Below are positions 1 through 8,337 of a stretch of 33,521 nt of DNA, one piece after another; position 1 is the stretch's first letter; each line of letters opens with the position of its first letter. Source of the DNA: Azoarcus sp. (GTDB lineage Bacteria > Pseudomonadota > Gammaproteobacteria > Burkholderiales > Rhodocyclaceae). The stretch covers positions 1 through 33,521 of the forward strand of contig JALNWS010000018.1 in assembly GCA_023230755.1 (NCBI GenBank), given 5' to 3'. A program made the position numbers and the translations under genes. Below the pieces are notes generated by a model. It saw nothing but the letters and a program-made list of their open reading frames with translations. It was not told the DNA's origin and searched no databases.

Positions 1-489
1 AACGTGGTGATGTTCTCCAGCCTGTCCAAGCGCTCGAACGTGCCCGGCCTGCGCTCGGGCTTCGTCGCCGGGGACGCACGCATTCTGAAGGACTTCCTGC
101 GCTACCGCACATACCACGGCTGTGCGATGAGTAATGTCGTGCAGGCGACCTCGGTTGCAGCCTGGAACGACGAAGCCCATGTCGCCGAAAATCGGCGCCT
201 GTACCGCGAGAAGTTCGCCCTGATCACGCCCATGCTGTCGGCCTGCCTCGACGTCGCCCTGCCCGAAGCCGGCTTCTATCTGTGGGCACGCACGCCGCTG
301 AGCGATACCGAGTTCGCCCGCCGCCTGCAGGCTGAATATAATGTCACGGTACTGCCCGGCAGCTACCTCGCCCGCGAGTCCGGTGGAATCAATCCCGGCG
401 CCGGTTTCGTGCGCATTGCGCTCGTCGCCGACACTGCCGAATGTGTGGAAGCGGCGCAACGAATCGTCGCCTTCTGTCAAAAACTGTAA
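1..489 (+). CDS. dapC: Succinyldiaminopimelate aminotransferase DapC, C-terminal part
   Basis: The window opens inside this gene; the reading frame is open from base 1, so the true start lies upstream. The 162 visible residues are the C-terminal part of a fold-type I PLP aminotransferase. They begin at the segment with SLSKRSNVPGLRSGF, whose lysine is the expected PLP Schiff-base residue and whose arginine (in GLRSGF) belongs to the cofactor phosphate site. Near the end is a typical substrate-binding segment, GAGFVRIALV. DapC transfers an amino group from glutamate to N-succinyl-2-amino-6-ketopimelate in lysine/diaminopimelate synthesis. Assignment to DapC rather than another class I aminotransferase rests largely on dapD starting 12 bases after the stop and dapE following nearby. 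Confidence 0.85.
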   Translation, partial: NVVMFSSLSKRSNVPGLRSGFVAGDARILKDFLRYRTYHGCAMSNVVQATSVAAWNDEAHVAENRRLYREKFALITPMLSACLDVALPEAGFYLWARTPLSDTEFARRLQAEYNVTVLPGSYLARESGGINPGAGFVRIALVADTAECVEAAQRIVAFCQKL

Positions 490-501
490 GAGAGCCCCCA
501 A

Positions 502-1320
502 ATGCAAGAATTGCAAACCATCATCGACACCGCCTTCGAGAACCGCGCCAGCCTGTCGCCGACCTCCGCTCCTGCCGAAATCCGCAGCGCGGTCGATCGC
601 GTGATTGCGGGTCTGGATGCCGGCACGCTGCGCGTTGCCGAAAAGAAGGATGGCCAGTGGGTGGTCAACCAGTGGATCAAGAAGGCCGTTCTGATCTCCT
701 TCCGTCTGCGCGACAACGAAATCGTGCCTGCAGGCGGCCTCAATTTTTTCGACAAGGTTCCCACCAAGTTCGGTGATTACACGCCCGAGCAGTTCCGTGA
801 GGGCGGCTTCCGCGTCGTACCGCCTGCGGTCGCGCGCAAGGGCAGCTTCATCGGCAAGAACGTGGTGCTGATGCCGTCCTACGTGAACATCGGTGCCTAT
901 GTCGATGAAGGCACCATGGTCGACACCTGGGCAACGGTCGGGTCCTGCGCCCAGATCGGCAAGAACGTGCACCTGTCTGGCGGCGTCGGCATCGGTGGCG
1001 TGCTCGAGCCGATCCAGGCCGGACCGGTGATCATCGAAGACAACGTCTTTGTCGGCGCCCGCTCGGAAGTCGTGGAAGGCGTGATCATCGAGGAGAACGC
1101 GGTGCTGTCAATGGGTGTGTACCTTGGACAGAGCACCAAGATCTACGATCGCGAAACGGGTGAAGTGCATTACGGTCGCGTCCCGGCCGGTGCCGTTGTC
1201 GTACCCGGCAGCCTGCCGTCGGCCTGCGGCAAGTACAGTCTGTACTGTGCAGTTATCGTGAAAAAGGTGGATGCACAGACCCGGGCCAAGACCGCAATCA
1301 ACGACCTGCTGCGCGCCTGA
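502..1320 (+). CDS. dapD: Tetrahydrodipicolinate N-succinyltransferase DapD
   Basis: This 272-residue protein, close to the 274 residues of the E. coli enzyme, transfers succinyl from succinyl-CoA to tetrahydrodipicolinate, committing the pathway to the succinylase branch. The N-terminal third is helical; the middle (about residues 105-220) is a left-handed beta-helix with hexapeptide repeats such as IGKNVV, IGAYVD, IGKNVH and IEDNVF. The segment with VEGVIIEENAVLSMGVYLG is characteristic of DapD. The ATG follows a purine-rich AGAG sequence about nine bases upstream and lies 12 bases after the dapC stop, so the two are probably co-transcribed. The protein is cytoplasmic and trimeric in characterised homologs. 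Confidence 0.96.
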   Translation: MQELQTIIDTAFENRASLSPTSAPAEIRSAVDRVIAGLDAGTLRVAEKKDGQWVVNQWIKKAVLISFRLRDNEIVPAGGLNFFDKVPTKFGDYTPEQFREGGFRVVPPAVARKGSFIGKNVVLMPSYVNIGAYVDEGTMVDTWATVGSCAQIGKNVHLSGGVGIGGVLEPIQAGPVIIEDNVFVGARSEVVEGVIIEENAVLSMGVYLGQSTKIYDRETGEVHYGRVPAGAVVVPGSLPSACGKYSLYCAVIVKKVDAQTRAKTAINDLLRA

Positions 1321-1340
1321 CCGGCCGCTGCCACCCAGAA

Positions 1341-1356
1341 CGGGGCTTCGGCCCCG
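1341..1356 (+). terminator. UUCG hairpin between dapD and pilU
   Basis: A six-base-pair GC stem closed by a TTCG tetraloop (CGGGGC-TTCG-GCCCCG) sits 20 bases after the dapD stop and 33 bases before the proposed pilU start. The stem is stable, but only CATTT follows it, so it lacks a real U tract. It could be a weak terminator, a transcript-end stabiliser, or a partial barrier separating dapD from pilU expression. Confidence 0.4.
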
Positions 1357-1389
1357 CATTTGAATCACCCGCCTACGGAGTCTGAAGCA

Positions 1390-2568
1390 ATGATTTTCGA
1401 CAAGCTTTTCCAGCTCATGGCCGAAAAACAGGCCTCGGACATCTTCATCACCGCAGGCGCGCCGATCCACATCAAGATTCAGGGGCATACCGTACCGATC
1501 AATCAGCAGGTCATGGACCCCGCCATGACCCGCAAGATGATCTACGAGATGATGACGCCGGAGCAGATTGAACACTTCGAGCGCGACAAGGAACTCAACC
1601 TCTCGTTCGGCCGCCGCGATGTCGGCAACTTCCGGGTCAACGTGTTTCTGCAACGCAACTCGGTCGCTGTGGTGGTGCGTTTCATCCAGGGCGACATCCC
1701 CACCATCGAGAGCCTGGGCCTGCCAGGTTCGCTCAACGATGTCGTGATGGAAAAACGCGGGCTCGTTCTCGTGGTCGGCGCTACGGGCTCGGGCAAATCG
1801 ACCACACTCGCCTCGATGATCGATCACCGCAACCGCAACCGCACCGGCCACATCCTGACGGTCGAGGATCCGATCGAATATCTGTTCAAACACCGCAAAT
1901 CAGTCGTAAACCAGCGCGAAGTCGGCATCGACACCCACAGCTGGAACGAAGCCCTGCGCAACGCCATGCGTCAGGCGCCAGACTGCATCCTGATCGGTGA
2001 GATTCGTGACAAGGAAACCATGCAGGCCGCGCTGGCATACGCCCAGACCGGACACCTCTGCCTGGCAACCCTGCATGCCAATAATGCGTATCACGCCCTG
2101 AACCGCATCTCCAACTTCTTCCCGATGGAGAACCGGCCGCTGCTCTATCTCGATCTCTCGGTTGCGCTGCGCAGCATCATCTCGCAACGCCTGGTGCGCA
2201 AGCCCGACGGCAAACGCATTCCTGCGGTCGAAACCCTGATGAACACGCGCCATGTGGCGGAGCTGATCGAACGCGGCGAAATCAACGCAGTGAAGGAGGC
2301 GATGGAGCAAAGCCTCGCGCCCGGCTCACAGACCTTCGAGCAGGATCTGTTCCGCCTCTACCACGAGAAAGTCATTACACTCGACGAGGCGCTGGCCAAC
2401 TCCGATTCGCCGACCAACCTGTCGTGGCTGATCAACAACGCCCAGTTCAACCCCAACGCGAAGTCCGAGAATGCCAAGCCGGCCCCGCAGATCACGGATT
2501 TCGAGAGCACCCAGCCCGACGGTGCATCCTTCCGTGAATTCACCCTGCACCTGGACGGCAACGGCTAG
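1390..2568 (+). CDS. pilU: PilU-type type IV pilus retraction ATPase
   Basis: A 392-residue GspE/PilT-family hexameric ATPase that would power depolymerisation of type IV pili at the inner-membrane base. Visible motifs: Walker A GATGSGKST (130-138), Asp box TVEDPIE (157-163), Walker B CILIGEIRD (199-207) and His box GHLCLATLHA (221-230). The PilT signature AIRNLIRE is absent, and the C-terminal part carries a SPTNLSWLINN segment plus a tail. Both point to the PilU paralog, which normally acts together with PilT; no pilT is in the window. An upstream in-frame TTG at 1360 exists, but the ATG at 1390 is preferred: GGAG lies about nine bases before it and the family N-terminus (MIFDKLFQLM) begins there. 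Confidence 0.8.
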   Translation: MIFDKLFQLMAEKQASDIFITAGAPIHIKIQGHTVPINQQVMDPAMTRKMIYEMMTPEQIEHFERDKELNLSFGRRDVGNFRVNVFLQRNSVAVVVRFIQGDIPTIESLGLPGSLNDVVMEKRGLVLVVGATGSGKSTTLASMIDHRNRNRTGHILTVEDPIEYLFKHRKSVVNQREVGIDTHSWNEALRNAMRQAPDCILIGEIRDKETMQAALAYAQTGHLCLATLHANNAYHALNRISNFFPMENRPLLYLDLSVALRSIISQRLVRKPDGKRIPAVETLMNTRHVAELIERGEINAVKEAMEQSLAPGSQTFEQDLFRLYHEKVITLDEALANSDSPTNLSWLINNAQFNPNAKSENAKPAPQITDFESTQPDGASFREFTLHLDGNG

Positions 2569-2585
2569 TACGGCACACAAAAAAC

Positions 2586-3734
2586 ATGAACATGCCCCTC
2601 CCCGACGACCCGACGCTGGCACTTGCCTGCGACCTGATTTCACGTGCGTCCGAAACGCCCGAGGATGCCGGCTGCCTGGATCTGATCCAGTCCCGTCTCG
2701 CCCCTCTCGGCTTTCGCTTCGAACGTATCGATGTCGGTGGCGTCTGCAACCTCTGGGCACGCCGTGGTGAACAAGCCCCCGTGCTGTGTTTTGCCGGTCA
2801 TACCGATGTCGTTCCCACCGGCCCCCTTGAGCGCTGGATCAGCCCCCCGTTCGAGCCGACCATTCGCGACGGCATGCTCTATGGCCGCGGCGCTGCTGAT
2901 ATGAAAACCTCGCTCGCGGCATTCGTGACCTCGATCGAGCAGTTCATTGCCGAACACCCCGATCACACGGGCAGCATTGCGCTGCTTCTCACGTCAGACG
3001 AAGAAGGGATTGCCTCCCATGGTACGGTGAAGGTGGTCGAGGCCCTCGCCGCACGCGGTGAGCGCCTCGACTATTGCATCGTTGGCGAGCCCACTTCCGT
3101 AAACACCTTGGGCGACACCATCAAGAATGGCCGCCGCGGTTCACTCTCCGGCACCCTGCGGGTCAAGGGGCAACAGGGACACGTCGCCTATCCGCAACTG
3201 GCACGCAACCCGATTCACATGCTGGCACCAGCGCTGGCCGAACTCACCGCCATACGCTGGGACGAGGGCAACGAGTTCTTCCCGGCCACCACGTGGCAAG
3301 TCTCCAACATTCATGCAGGCACCGGGGCCAACAACGTGATTCCCGGCGAATGCGAGGTCATGTTCAATTTCCGCTTCGCGTCGGTTTCGACTGCGGACGA
3401 GTTGAAGGCGCGCACTCACGAAGTGCTCGACCGCCACGGGCTCGAGTACGAACTCGACTGGCATCTTTCGGGCAGACCGTTCATCACGGGTCGTGGCAAG
3501 CTGGTCGCAGCGCTGTCCGGCGCAATCCGCGACACGCTCGACATCGAAACCGAGCTCTCCACCACCGGCGGCACCTCCGACGGGCGGTTCATTGCAGACA
3601 TCTGCAGCGAAGTCGTCGAATTCGGTCCGGTCAATGCCACCATCCACAAACTGAACGAGTGTGTCGCCATCGATGCGATTGCACCGCTCTCCAATGTCTA
3701 TTTGCGCACACTGCGCACCCTACTGGCTGCCTGA
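2586..3734 (+). CDS. dapE: Succinyl-diaminopimelate desuccinylase DapE
   Basis: A 382-residue M20-family metallohydrolase (E. coli DapE has 375) that removes succinate from N-succinyl-LL-diaminopimelate. Metal ligands and catalytic residues are recognisable: HTDVVPTG (His72, Asp74), GRGAADMKTS (bridging Asp105), TSDEEG (Glu139/Glu140) and GEPT around residue 170. The dimerisation lid domain occupies roughly residues 180-290, and the final metal histidine lies in the NATIHKLNE segment. It begins 17 bases after the pilU stop. No strong Shine-Dalgarno sequence is visible, and a second in-frame ATG two codons later is an alternative start. With dapC and dapD it gives three succinylase-branch enzymes in one run. 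Confidence 0.96.
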   Translation: MNMPLPDDPTLALACDLISRASETPEDAGCLDLIQSRLAPLGFRFERIDVGGVCNLWARRGEQAPVLCFAGHTDVVPTGPLERWISPPFEPTIRDGMLYGRGAADMKTSLAAFVTSIEQFIAEHPDHTGSIALLLTSDEEGIASHGTVKVVEALAARGERLDYCIVGEPTSVNTLGDTIKNGRRGSLSGTLRVKGQQGHVAYPQLARNPIHMLAPALAELTAIRWDEGNEFFPATTWQVSNIHAGTGANNVIPGECEVMFNFRFASVSTADELKARTHEVLDRHGLEYELDWHLSGRPFITGRGKLVAALSGAIRDTLDIETELSTTGGTSDGRFIADICSEVVEFGPVNATIHKLNECVAIDAIAPLSNVYLRTLRTLLAA

Positions 3735-3740
3735 CCCCAC

Positions 3741-4712
3741 ATGACCCACGACACAGACGCTCGCGAACACGAACACGAACATGACGATGACGATCATGAC
3801 CACGAACACGAAAGCGGCCCGCTTGCCGAGCTTGTCACCGTACGTGACTGGCTGCGCTACGCCGTCACCCGTTTCAATCGCGGGCAGATCTTCTGCGGAC
3901 ACGGCGTCACCAACGTTTTCGATGAAGCCGTATGGTTGATCCTGTCCTCGCTCTCACTCCCGATTGACCGTCTCGAACCCTTTCTCGATGCCTGCATTCC
4001 ATCGGACGAACGCCAGACGCTGTTCGAAAACATCGAGCGCCGCGTCATTGAACGCGTGCCGACAGCCTATCTGGTCAAGGAAGCATGGCTTGGCGAATTC
4101 CGCTTTTACGTCGATGATCGCGTGATCGTCCCGCGCTCCTTCTTTGCTGAAATGCTGGACGAGGGCTTCTCGCCGTGGATCGAGGATCCTGATACCCTCA
4201 CCAGCGCACTCGACATGTGCACAGGTTCCGGATGCCTTGCGATCCTCATGGCGCACGTGTTTCCGAACGCCGATATCGCTGCCGTCGACCTGTCCGACGC
4301 CGCGCTGGAAGTGGCCCAGCGCAACGTGGAGGATTACGGCCTTGGCGAACAGATCGACTTGATCCGCAGCGACGTGTTCAGCAATGTCGGCGACCGTCGC
4401 TTCGACCTGATTCTGAGCAACCCACCCTACGTCACCACCGACGCAATGTCCGCCCTGCCCGCCGAATATCGGCACGAGCCGGTGATGGCACTTGCGGCCG
4501 GCAGCGACGGCCTCGACGTCGTGCGCACACTGATCGCAGAAGCAGCAGGATACCTGCACCCCGAGGGCATACTCGCGGTGGAAGTCGGGCACAATCGTGA
4601 CCTGGTGGAAAGCGCATTTCCGGACCTGCCGTTCAACTGGATCAGTACACGCGGAGGCGAAGACATGGTATTCATTCTGCGACGGGAAGATCTGCCGGGC
4701 GCCCAGGACTGA
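3741..4712 (+). CDS. prmB: Ribosomal protein L3 glutamine methyltransferase PrmB, with charged N-terminal extension
   Basis: A 323-residue class I SAM-dependent methyltransferase. SAM motif I is DMCTGSG (158-164), followed by an acidic VDLS loop. The N5-glutamine methyltransferase signature NPPY is at 227-230, where the peptide glutamine side chain is held. The N-terminal helical domain (about 28-110) matches PrmB, which modifies L3 during 50S assembly, better than PrmC, which modifies release factors. Residues 9-24 are unusual: 16 consecutive His, Asp or Glu residues including six histidines, encoded by GAACAC/GATGAC-like repeats. No alternative start lies between this tract and the domain, so it appears genuinely translated. 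The gene starts six bases after dapE with a weak Shine-Dalgarno, suggesting coupling. Confidence 0.9.
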   Translation: MTHDTDAREHEHEHDDDDHDHEHESGPLAELVTVRDWLRYAVTRFNRGQIFCGHGVTNVFDEAVWLILSSLSLPIDRLEPFLDACIPSDERQTLFENIERRVIERVPTAYLVKEAWLGEFRFYVDDRVIVPRSFFAEMLDEGFSPWIEDPDTLTSALDMCTGSGCLAILMAHVFPNADIAAVDLSDAALEVAQRNVEDYGLGEQIDLIRSDVFSNVGDRRFDLILSNPPYVTTDAMSALPAEYRHEPVMALAAGSDGLDVVRTLIAEAAGYLHPEGILAVEVGHNRDLVESAFPDLPFNWISTRGGEDMVFILRREDLPGAQD

Positions 4713-4771
4713 GCGTACCGGAACGCCGTCTGGCCCGTTGGCCGGCCGGCACGTTCGGGGAGAAAAAGAAG

Positions 4772-5230
4772 ATGGCGATGGAACGTCCGATTCTGTTGAT
4801 CGAGGACAACCCCGACGATGAAGCGCTGACGCTGCGTGCGTTCAGCAAGAACCGGATCACCAATCCGGTCGTCGTGGCGAGGGATGGCGTCGAGGCCATC
4901 GACTACCTTACCGGCACAGGCACCCACCAAGGACGTGACATGACGGTCATGCCGGTCATGATTCTGCTCGACCTCAAACTGCCCCGCATCGACGGACTGG
5001 AAGTCCTGCGACGCATCCGCGCCGATGAACAGACCGCGATGCTGCCGGTGATCGTGCTCACGACCTCGCGCGAAATTCAGGACATCCAGCAAGCCTACCG
5101 GCTCGGTGCGAACAGCTACATCCGCAAACCGGTCGATTACGAACGCTTCATTCACGCCGTCAGCCAGCTTGCGCTGTATTGGCTCACGCTCAACGAAACC
5201 CCCGAAAGTGCAGCGAACAGCCCGTACTGA
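4772..5230 (+). CDS. Single-domain (CheY/Rcp1-like) response regulator
   Basis: A 152-residue stand-alone receiver domain with no output domain. The phosphorylation apparatus is complete: acidic pair Glu11/Asp12, phospho-acceptor Asp67 in ILLDLKLP, switch residues in LTTS (96-99) and Lys119 in IRKP. The sequence resembles the Rcp1-like subgroup that pairs with phytochrome-type or hybrid histidine kinases; no kinase is in the window, so the partner is unknown. The ATG at 4772 follows GGGGAG with about nine bases between; an ATG two codons on is possible. It may be co-transcribed with prmB (59-base gap) and is followed by a strong terminator. Confidence 0.88.
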   Translation: MAMERPILLIEDNPDDEALTLRAFSKNRITNPVVVARDGVEAIDYLTGTGTHQGRDMTVMPVMILLDLKLPRIDGLEVLRRIRADEQTAMLPVIVLTTSREIQDIQQAYRLGANSYIRKPVDYERFIHAVSQLALYWLTLNETPESAANSPY

Positions 5231-5275
5231 TCGGCAGGCCCTTCTAGCCACGGTGAATGGAAACTGATTGTCCGG

Positions 5276-5319
5276 AAAAAAATGACCCGCAAGCCTTTGG
5301 GCTCGCGGGTCATTTTTTT
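5276..5319. terminator. Bidirectional rho-independent terminator
   Basis: An A run leads into a long stem whose arms contain AATGACCCGC and GCGGGTCATT, extended inward by AGCC/GGCT around a TTTG loop, and followed by a run of seven T. Because the stem is flanked by A on one side and T on the other, it can end transcripts from both directions. It sits between the convergent response-regulator gene (ending 5230) and iscX (ending 5359), just where such a shared terminator is expected. Confidence 0.9.
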
Positions 5320-5358
5320 CTGGTGTAGGAGTTGTCACCCCTTGCGGGTGTCGCTAAG

Positions 5359-5553
5359 TCAGCTCAGTTCATCGATCCACGCTTGCTGGATGCCTTCGAG
5401 AATGCGTTCGCCACAGTGCTTGACGTCATCGTCAAACTCGGGAAGCGCCAGCACAAGGTTCATCAGATCGACGAAATTCACCTTGGCTGGATCCACATCC
5501 GGATGTGCATCTGCAAGCTGGATGCCGATCTCCTGAACTTCGGTCCATTTCAT
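5359..5553 (-). CDS. iscX: Fe-S assembly accessory protein IscX
   Basis: A 64-residue acidic protein (E. coli IscX has 66) at the distal end of the isc operon. The family pattern is clear: KWTEVQEIG near the N-terminus, a DAHPDVDP segment, a central FVDL, then LPEFDDD and an ILEGIQQAWIDE helix ending in acid residues. IscX binds IscS and is proposed to act as an iron-dependent regulator of cluster assembly. Its ATG overlaps the fdx stop by one base (TGATG), implying translational coupling. A longer open frame upstream lies within fdx and is ignored because the conserved family start falls here. Confidence 0.95.
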   Translation of the reverse strand: MKWTEVQEIGIQLADAHPDVDPAKVNFVDLMNLVLALPEFDDDVKHCGERILEGIQQAWIDELS

Positions 5554-5894
5554 CAGTGCTTGCCCTCCCTGGCCATATTGATCGTGTAGCGGGGAATCTC
5601 GATCACAAGCGGTTCCTTGCGAACGACCGCCTGACAGGACAGCCGGGACTGCGGCTCCAGCCCCCATGCCTTGTCCAGCAGATCCTCTTCTTCCTCTTCT
5701 GCTTCGCTGAGCGACGAAAATCCTTCACGCACAATCACGTGGCAGGTGGTGCACGCACACGATTTCTCGCATGCATGCTCGATCTCGATGCCGTTCTCAA
5801 GCAGCCCGTCGCAAATGGTGGTGCCTTCGGCGACGTCCAGAACCGTTCCGTCCGGACACAGTTCGACATGCGGGAGCACAATAATCTGGGTCAT
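5553..5894 (-). CDS. fdx: ISC-type [2Fe-2S] ferredoxin
   Basis: A 113-residue adrenodoxin-like ferredoxin that supplies electrons for cluster assembly on IscU. The ligand cysteines are C42, C48, C51 and C87, exactly the E. coli Fdx positions (pattern C-x5-C-x2-C-x35-C), plus the extra C46 typical of ISC ferredoxins. A very acidic stretch (SEAEEEEEDLLDKA) forms the usual partner-recognition helix. The start overlaps the hscA stop by four bases (ATGA), and iscX overlaps its own stop, so the three are co-translated. No signal peptide; cytoplasmic. Confidence 0.97.
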   Translation of the reverse strand: MTQIIVLPHVELCPDGTVLDVAEGTTICDGLLENGIEIEHACEKSCACTTCHVIVREGFSSLSEAEEEEEDLLDKAWGLEPQSRLSCQAVVRKEPLVIEIPRYTINMAREGKH

Positions 5895-7762
5895 ACGGGG
5901 ATCTCATCTATCTTGTGACCGGCAAGCGCGGAACGGATGCTGCTGTCCATGCGCCGCGCGGCAAATTCGTCGGTAGCTTTGGCGAGTGCGTCAATTCCGG
6001 CCTTGATCGCACGATGATCCACACCGTCGCGCAGGCTGCGCAAACTGGCGAGCACTTCGTCAATGCGGGCTCTTTCGGCCTCGTTGAGCAACTGCCCATC
6101 CTTGACCAGCGCCTGTTCGGTCGCTTCAATGACACGGTCGGCCTCGACCTGCTGCTCGCGCAACGCACGCGCGACAAGATCGTCCCCGGCGCGCTCGACA
6201 CCGGCCTGCAACATGCCTGCGATCTCGTCGTCGGACAAGCCGTAGGAAGGCTTCACCAGCACACTGGCTTCGACACCCGAGGACATCTCGCGTGCAGACA
6301 CCGACAGCAGGCCGTCGGCGTCCACCTGAAACGCGACGCGGATACGCGCCGCGCCTGCGACCATTGGCGGAATACCGCGCAGCTCGAAGCGGGCCAGCGA
6401 ACGGCAATCGGACACCAGCTCGCGCTCGCCCTGAACCACGTGGAAAGCCATGGCGGTCTGACCGTCCTTGAAGGTCGTGAACTCCTGGGCACGCGCAATC
6501 GGCAGGGTCGCATTGCGGGGCACGACCTTCTCCACCAGCCCGCCCATGGTCTCGAGACCGAGCGACAGCGGAATGACATCGAGCAAGAGCCAGTCCTCGT
6601 CGTCTTCCTTGCGGTTGCCGACCAGCGCATTCGCCTGCATTGCCGCACCGAGTGCAACAACCTTGTCGGGGTCGAGGTTGGTCAGCGGTTCCTGTCCGAA
6701 GTATTCGGCCACCGCGCGCTGGATGTGGGGCATGCGGGTCGCACCGCCCACCATCACTACACCCTTGATCTCTTCCGGGCTCAGACCTGCATCGCGCAGC
6801 GCCTTGCGCACCGGGCCAAGGGTTTTCTGCACCAGGTGACGGGTGAGCTGTGCAAACTGGTCACGACTGATGACCAGATTGATCTCCTCGCCAGAACTGA
6901 GCACGAGGTGGATCGGCGCTTCTTCACAGGCTGTGAGCAGTTCCTTCGCTTCGCGTGCCTTGATCTGCAGGCGGCGCGAGTCGGTGGACGAAAGCGGTGG
7001 CGACTTGGACTCTTCAAGAATCCAGCAGAACAGGCGGTGATCGAAATCGTCACCGCCAAGCGACGCGTCACCATTGGTGGACAGCACCTCGAACACGCCA
7101 CGCGACAGCTTGAGGATGGACAGATCGAACGTGCCTCCACCAAGGTCATATACCGCGTAAGTGCCTTCGGCCGCGTTATCGAGTCCGTAAGCCACTGCGG
7201 CCGCAGTCGGTTCGTTGAGCAGGCGCAGCACGTCCAGCCCCGCCAGACGGGCAGCGTCCTTCGTTGCCTGGCGCTGGGCATCGTCAAAATAGGCCGGAAC
7301 GGTAATCACTGCACCGCTCAGCACACCGCCAAGACTGGCTTCGGCGCGCAGACGCAGCGTACGCAGGATCTCCGCGGAGATCTCGACCGGACTCTTCACG
7401 CCCTGGGCAGTGCGCAGGCGCACCATACCGGGGCTGTCCTCGAAGTCGTAAGGCATGGTTTCGACGTGGGCCACGTCCTTTAGCCCGCGCCCCATGAAAC
7501 GCTTGACCGACACGATCGTGTTGCGCGGGTCGCTCGCTTGCGCCTGAATCGCCGACTGACCGACATCGATGCTGCCGTCGCCGCGATATCGCACGATGGA
7601 CGGCAGCATTGAACGGCCGGTTTCGTCGGCGAGGCACACCGCGATGCTGTTGCGCACCGTGGCGACCAGGGAATTTGTCGTGCCGAGGTCAATACCCACC
7701 GCGAGCCGGTGCTTGTGCGGCTCGGTGGACATTCCGGGTTCTGCGATCTGCAACAGTGCCAT
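5891..7762 (-). CDS. hscA: Hsp70-type chaperone HscA
   Basis: A 623-residue Hsp70 specialised for Fe-S assembly (E. coli HscA 616). The nucleotide-binding domain starts with VGIDLGTTNSLVA (about residues 22-34) and has the phosphate loop VYDLGGGTFDLS and adenosine motif VVMVGGATRMP. The substrate-binding domain follows from about residue 400. HscA uses ATP to release or pass on the cluster from IscU by binding its LPPVK peptide, which is present in the window's IscU. The start at 7762 has GGAA about eight bases upstream and lies 15 bases after hscB. A long open frame on the opposite strand is a high-GC shadow. Confidence 0.97.
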   Translation of the reverse strand: MALLQIAEPGMSTEPHKHRLAVGIDLGTTNSLVATVRNSIAVCLADETGRSMLPSIVRYRGDGSIDVGQSAIQAQASDPRNTIVSVKRFMGRGLKDVAHVETMPYDFEDSPGMVRLRTAQGVKSPVEISAEILRTLRLRAEASLGGVLSGAVITVPAYFDDAQRQATKDAARLAGLDVLRLLNEPTAAAVAYGLDNAAEGTYAVYDLGGGTFDLSILKLSRGVFEVLSTNGDASLGGDDFDHRLFCWILEESKSPPLSSTDSRRLQIKAREAKELLTACEEAPIHLVLSSGEEINLVISRDQFAQLTRHLVQKTLGPVRKALRDAGLSPEEIKGVVMVGGATRMPHIQRAVAEYFGQEPLTNLDPDKVVALGAAMQANALVGNRKEDDEDWLLLDVIPLSLGLETMGGLVEKVVPRNATLPIARAQEFTTFKDGQTAMAFHVVQGERELVSDCRSLARFELRGIPPMVAGAARIRVAFQVDADGLLSVSAREMSSGVEASVLVKPSYGLSDDEIAGMLQAGVERAGDDLVARALREQQVEADRVIEATEQALVKDGQLLNEAERARIDEVLASLRSLRDGVDHRAIKAGIDALAKATDEFAARRMDSSIRSALAGHKIDEIPV

Positions 7763-7777
7763 CAGGGAATTCCAGAT

Positions 7778-8311
7778 TCAGGTTTCGAGTGCCTCGAGGG
7801 CGTCGTCAATCTCGTGTTGAAGTTTCTCGATGAACATCAGGCGACGTACCGTATCGGCCGCAGCCGAATAATCCTGCGCCTCGTCGAGTTCGCGGGCAAG
7901 ACTGCCCATCACCTCGCGCGAATGCACGCGCAAGCGCTGATGCAGCTGTTCGAGCTCATCGATCTCGCCCGCCTGCCGCGCCTCTTCGACCGCCTCACGC
8001 CACTCCATCTGTTCCATGAGGAACTCCGGGGACATTGCGGTGTTGGTCTCCAGACCGGCGTCGACGCCTGCCAGTTCGAGCAGATACTGCGCCCGCGGCA
8101 AAGGCTTCTTCAAGGTGCGAAAGCCTTCGTTCACACGCGTCGACCACTGCATGGAGCGACGCTTCTCGAGGTCGGAAAGTTGTGCGTGACGGTCCGGATG
8201 AACCTGAGACTGGAGCTCATGCCAAGCATGATCCAGTTTCGGCTCATCCAGTTCGAACCGGCGCGGCAAGCCGAATAGGGAGAAAAAATCCTGCGTCAGG
8301 TCGATGCTCAT
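7778..8311 (-). CDS. hscB: J-domain co-chaperone HscB
   Basis: A 177-residue J-protein (E. coli HscB 171) that recruits IscU to HscA and stimulates its ATPase. The N-terminal J domain has the essential HPD motif at residues 38-40 within QVHPDRHA. The C-terminal three-helix domain binds IscU; its LPRAQYLLEL and FLMEQMEWREA segments are family-typical. Translation is taken from the ATG at 8311 (MSIDLTQDFF), matching the family N-terminus; the frame extends 19 codons further up into iscA. The Shine-Dalgarno match is weak. It sits 26 bases after iscA and 15 before hscA. Confidence 0.95.
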   Translation of the reverse strand: MSIDLTQDFFSLFGLPRRFELDEPKLDHAWHELQSQVHPDRHAQLSDLEKRRSMQWSTRVNEGFRTLKKPLPRAQYLLELAGVDAGLETNTAMSPEFLMEQMEWREAVEEARQAGEIDELEQLHQRLRVHSREVMGSLARELDEAQDYSAAADTVRRLMFIEKLQHEIDDALEALET

Positions 8312-8337
8312 GCCGTCGTGTGACTCCGTTCCAAACG

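Noticed and set aside
3074..3784. A 236-codon plus-strand frame inside dapE
   Set aside because: Out of frame with a full-length DapE; the translation is His/Arg-rich, typical of a frame-shifted high-GC reading.
5915..7483. A 522-codon open frame on the plus strand
   Set aside because: It lies wholly opposite hscA, whose protein is recognised end to end. Its translation has no family resemblance; long antisense frames are common in GC-rich genes.
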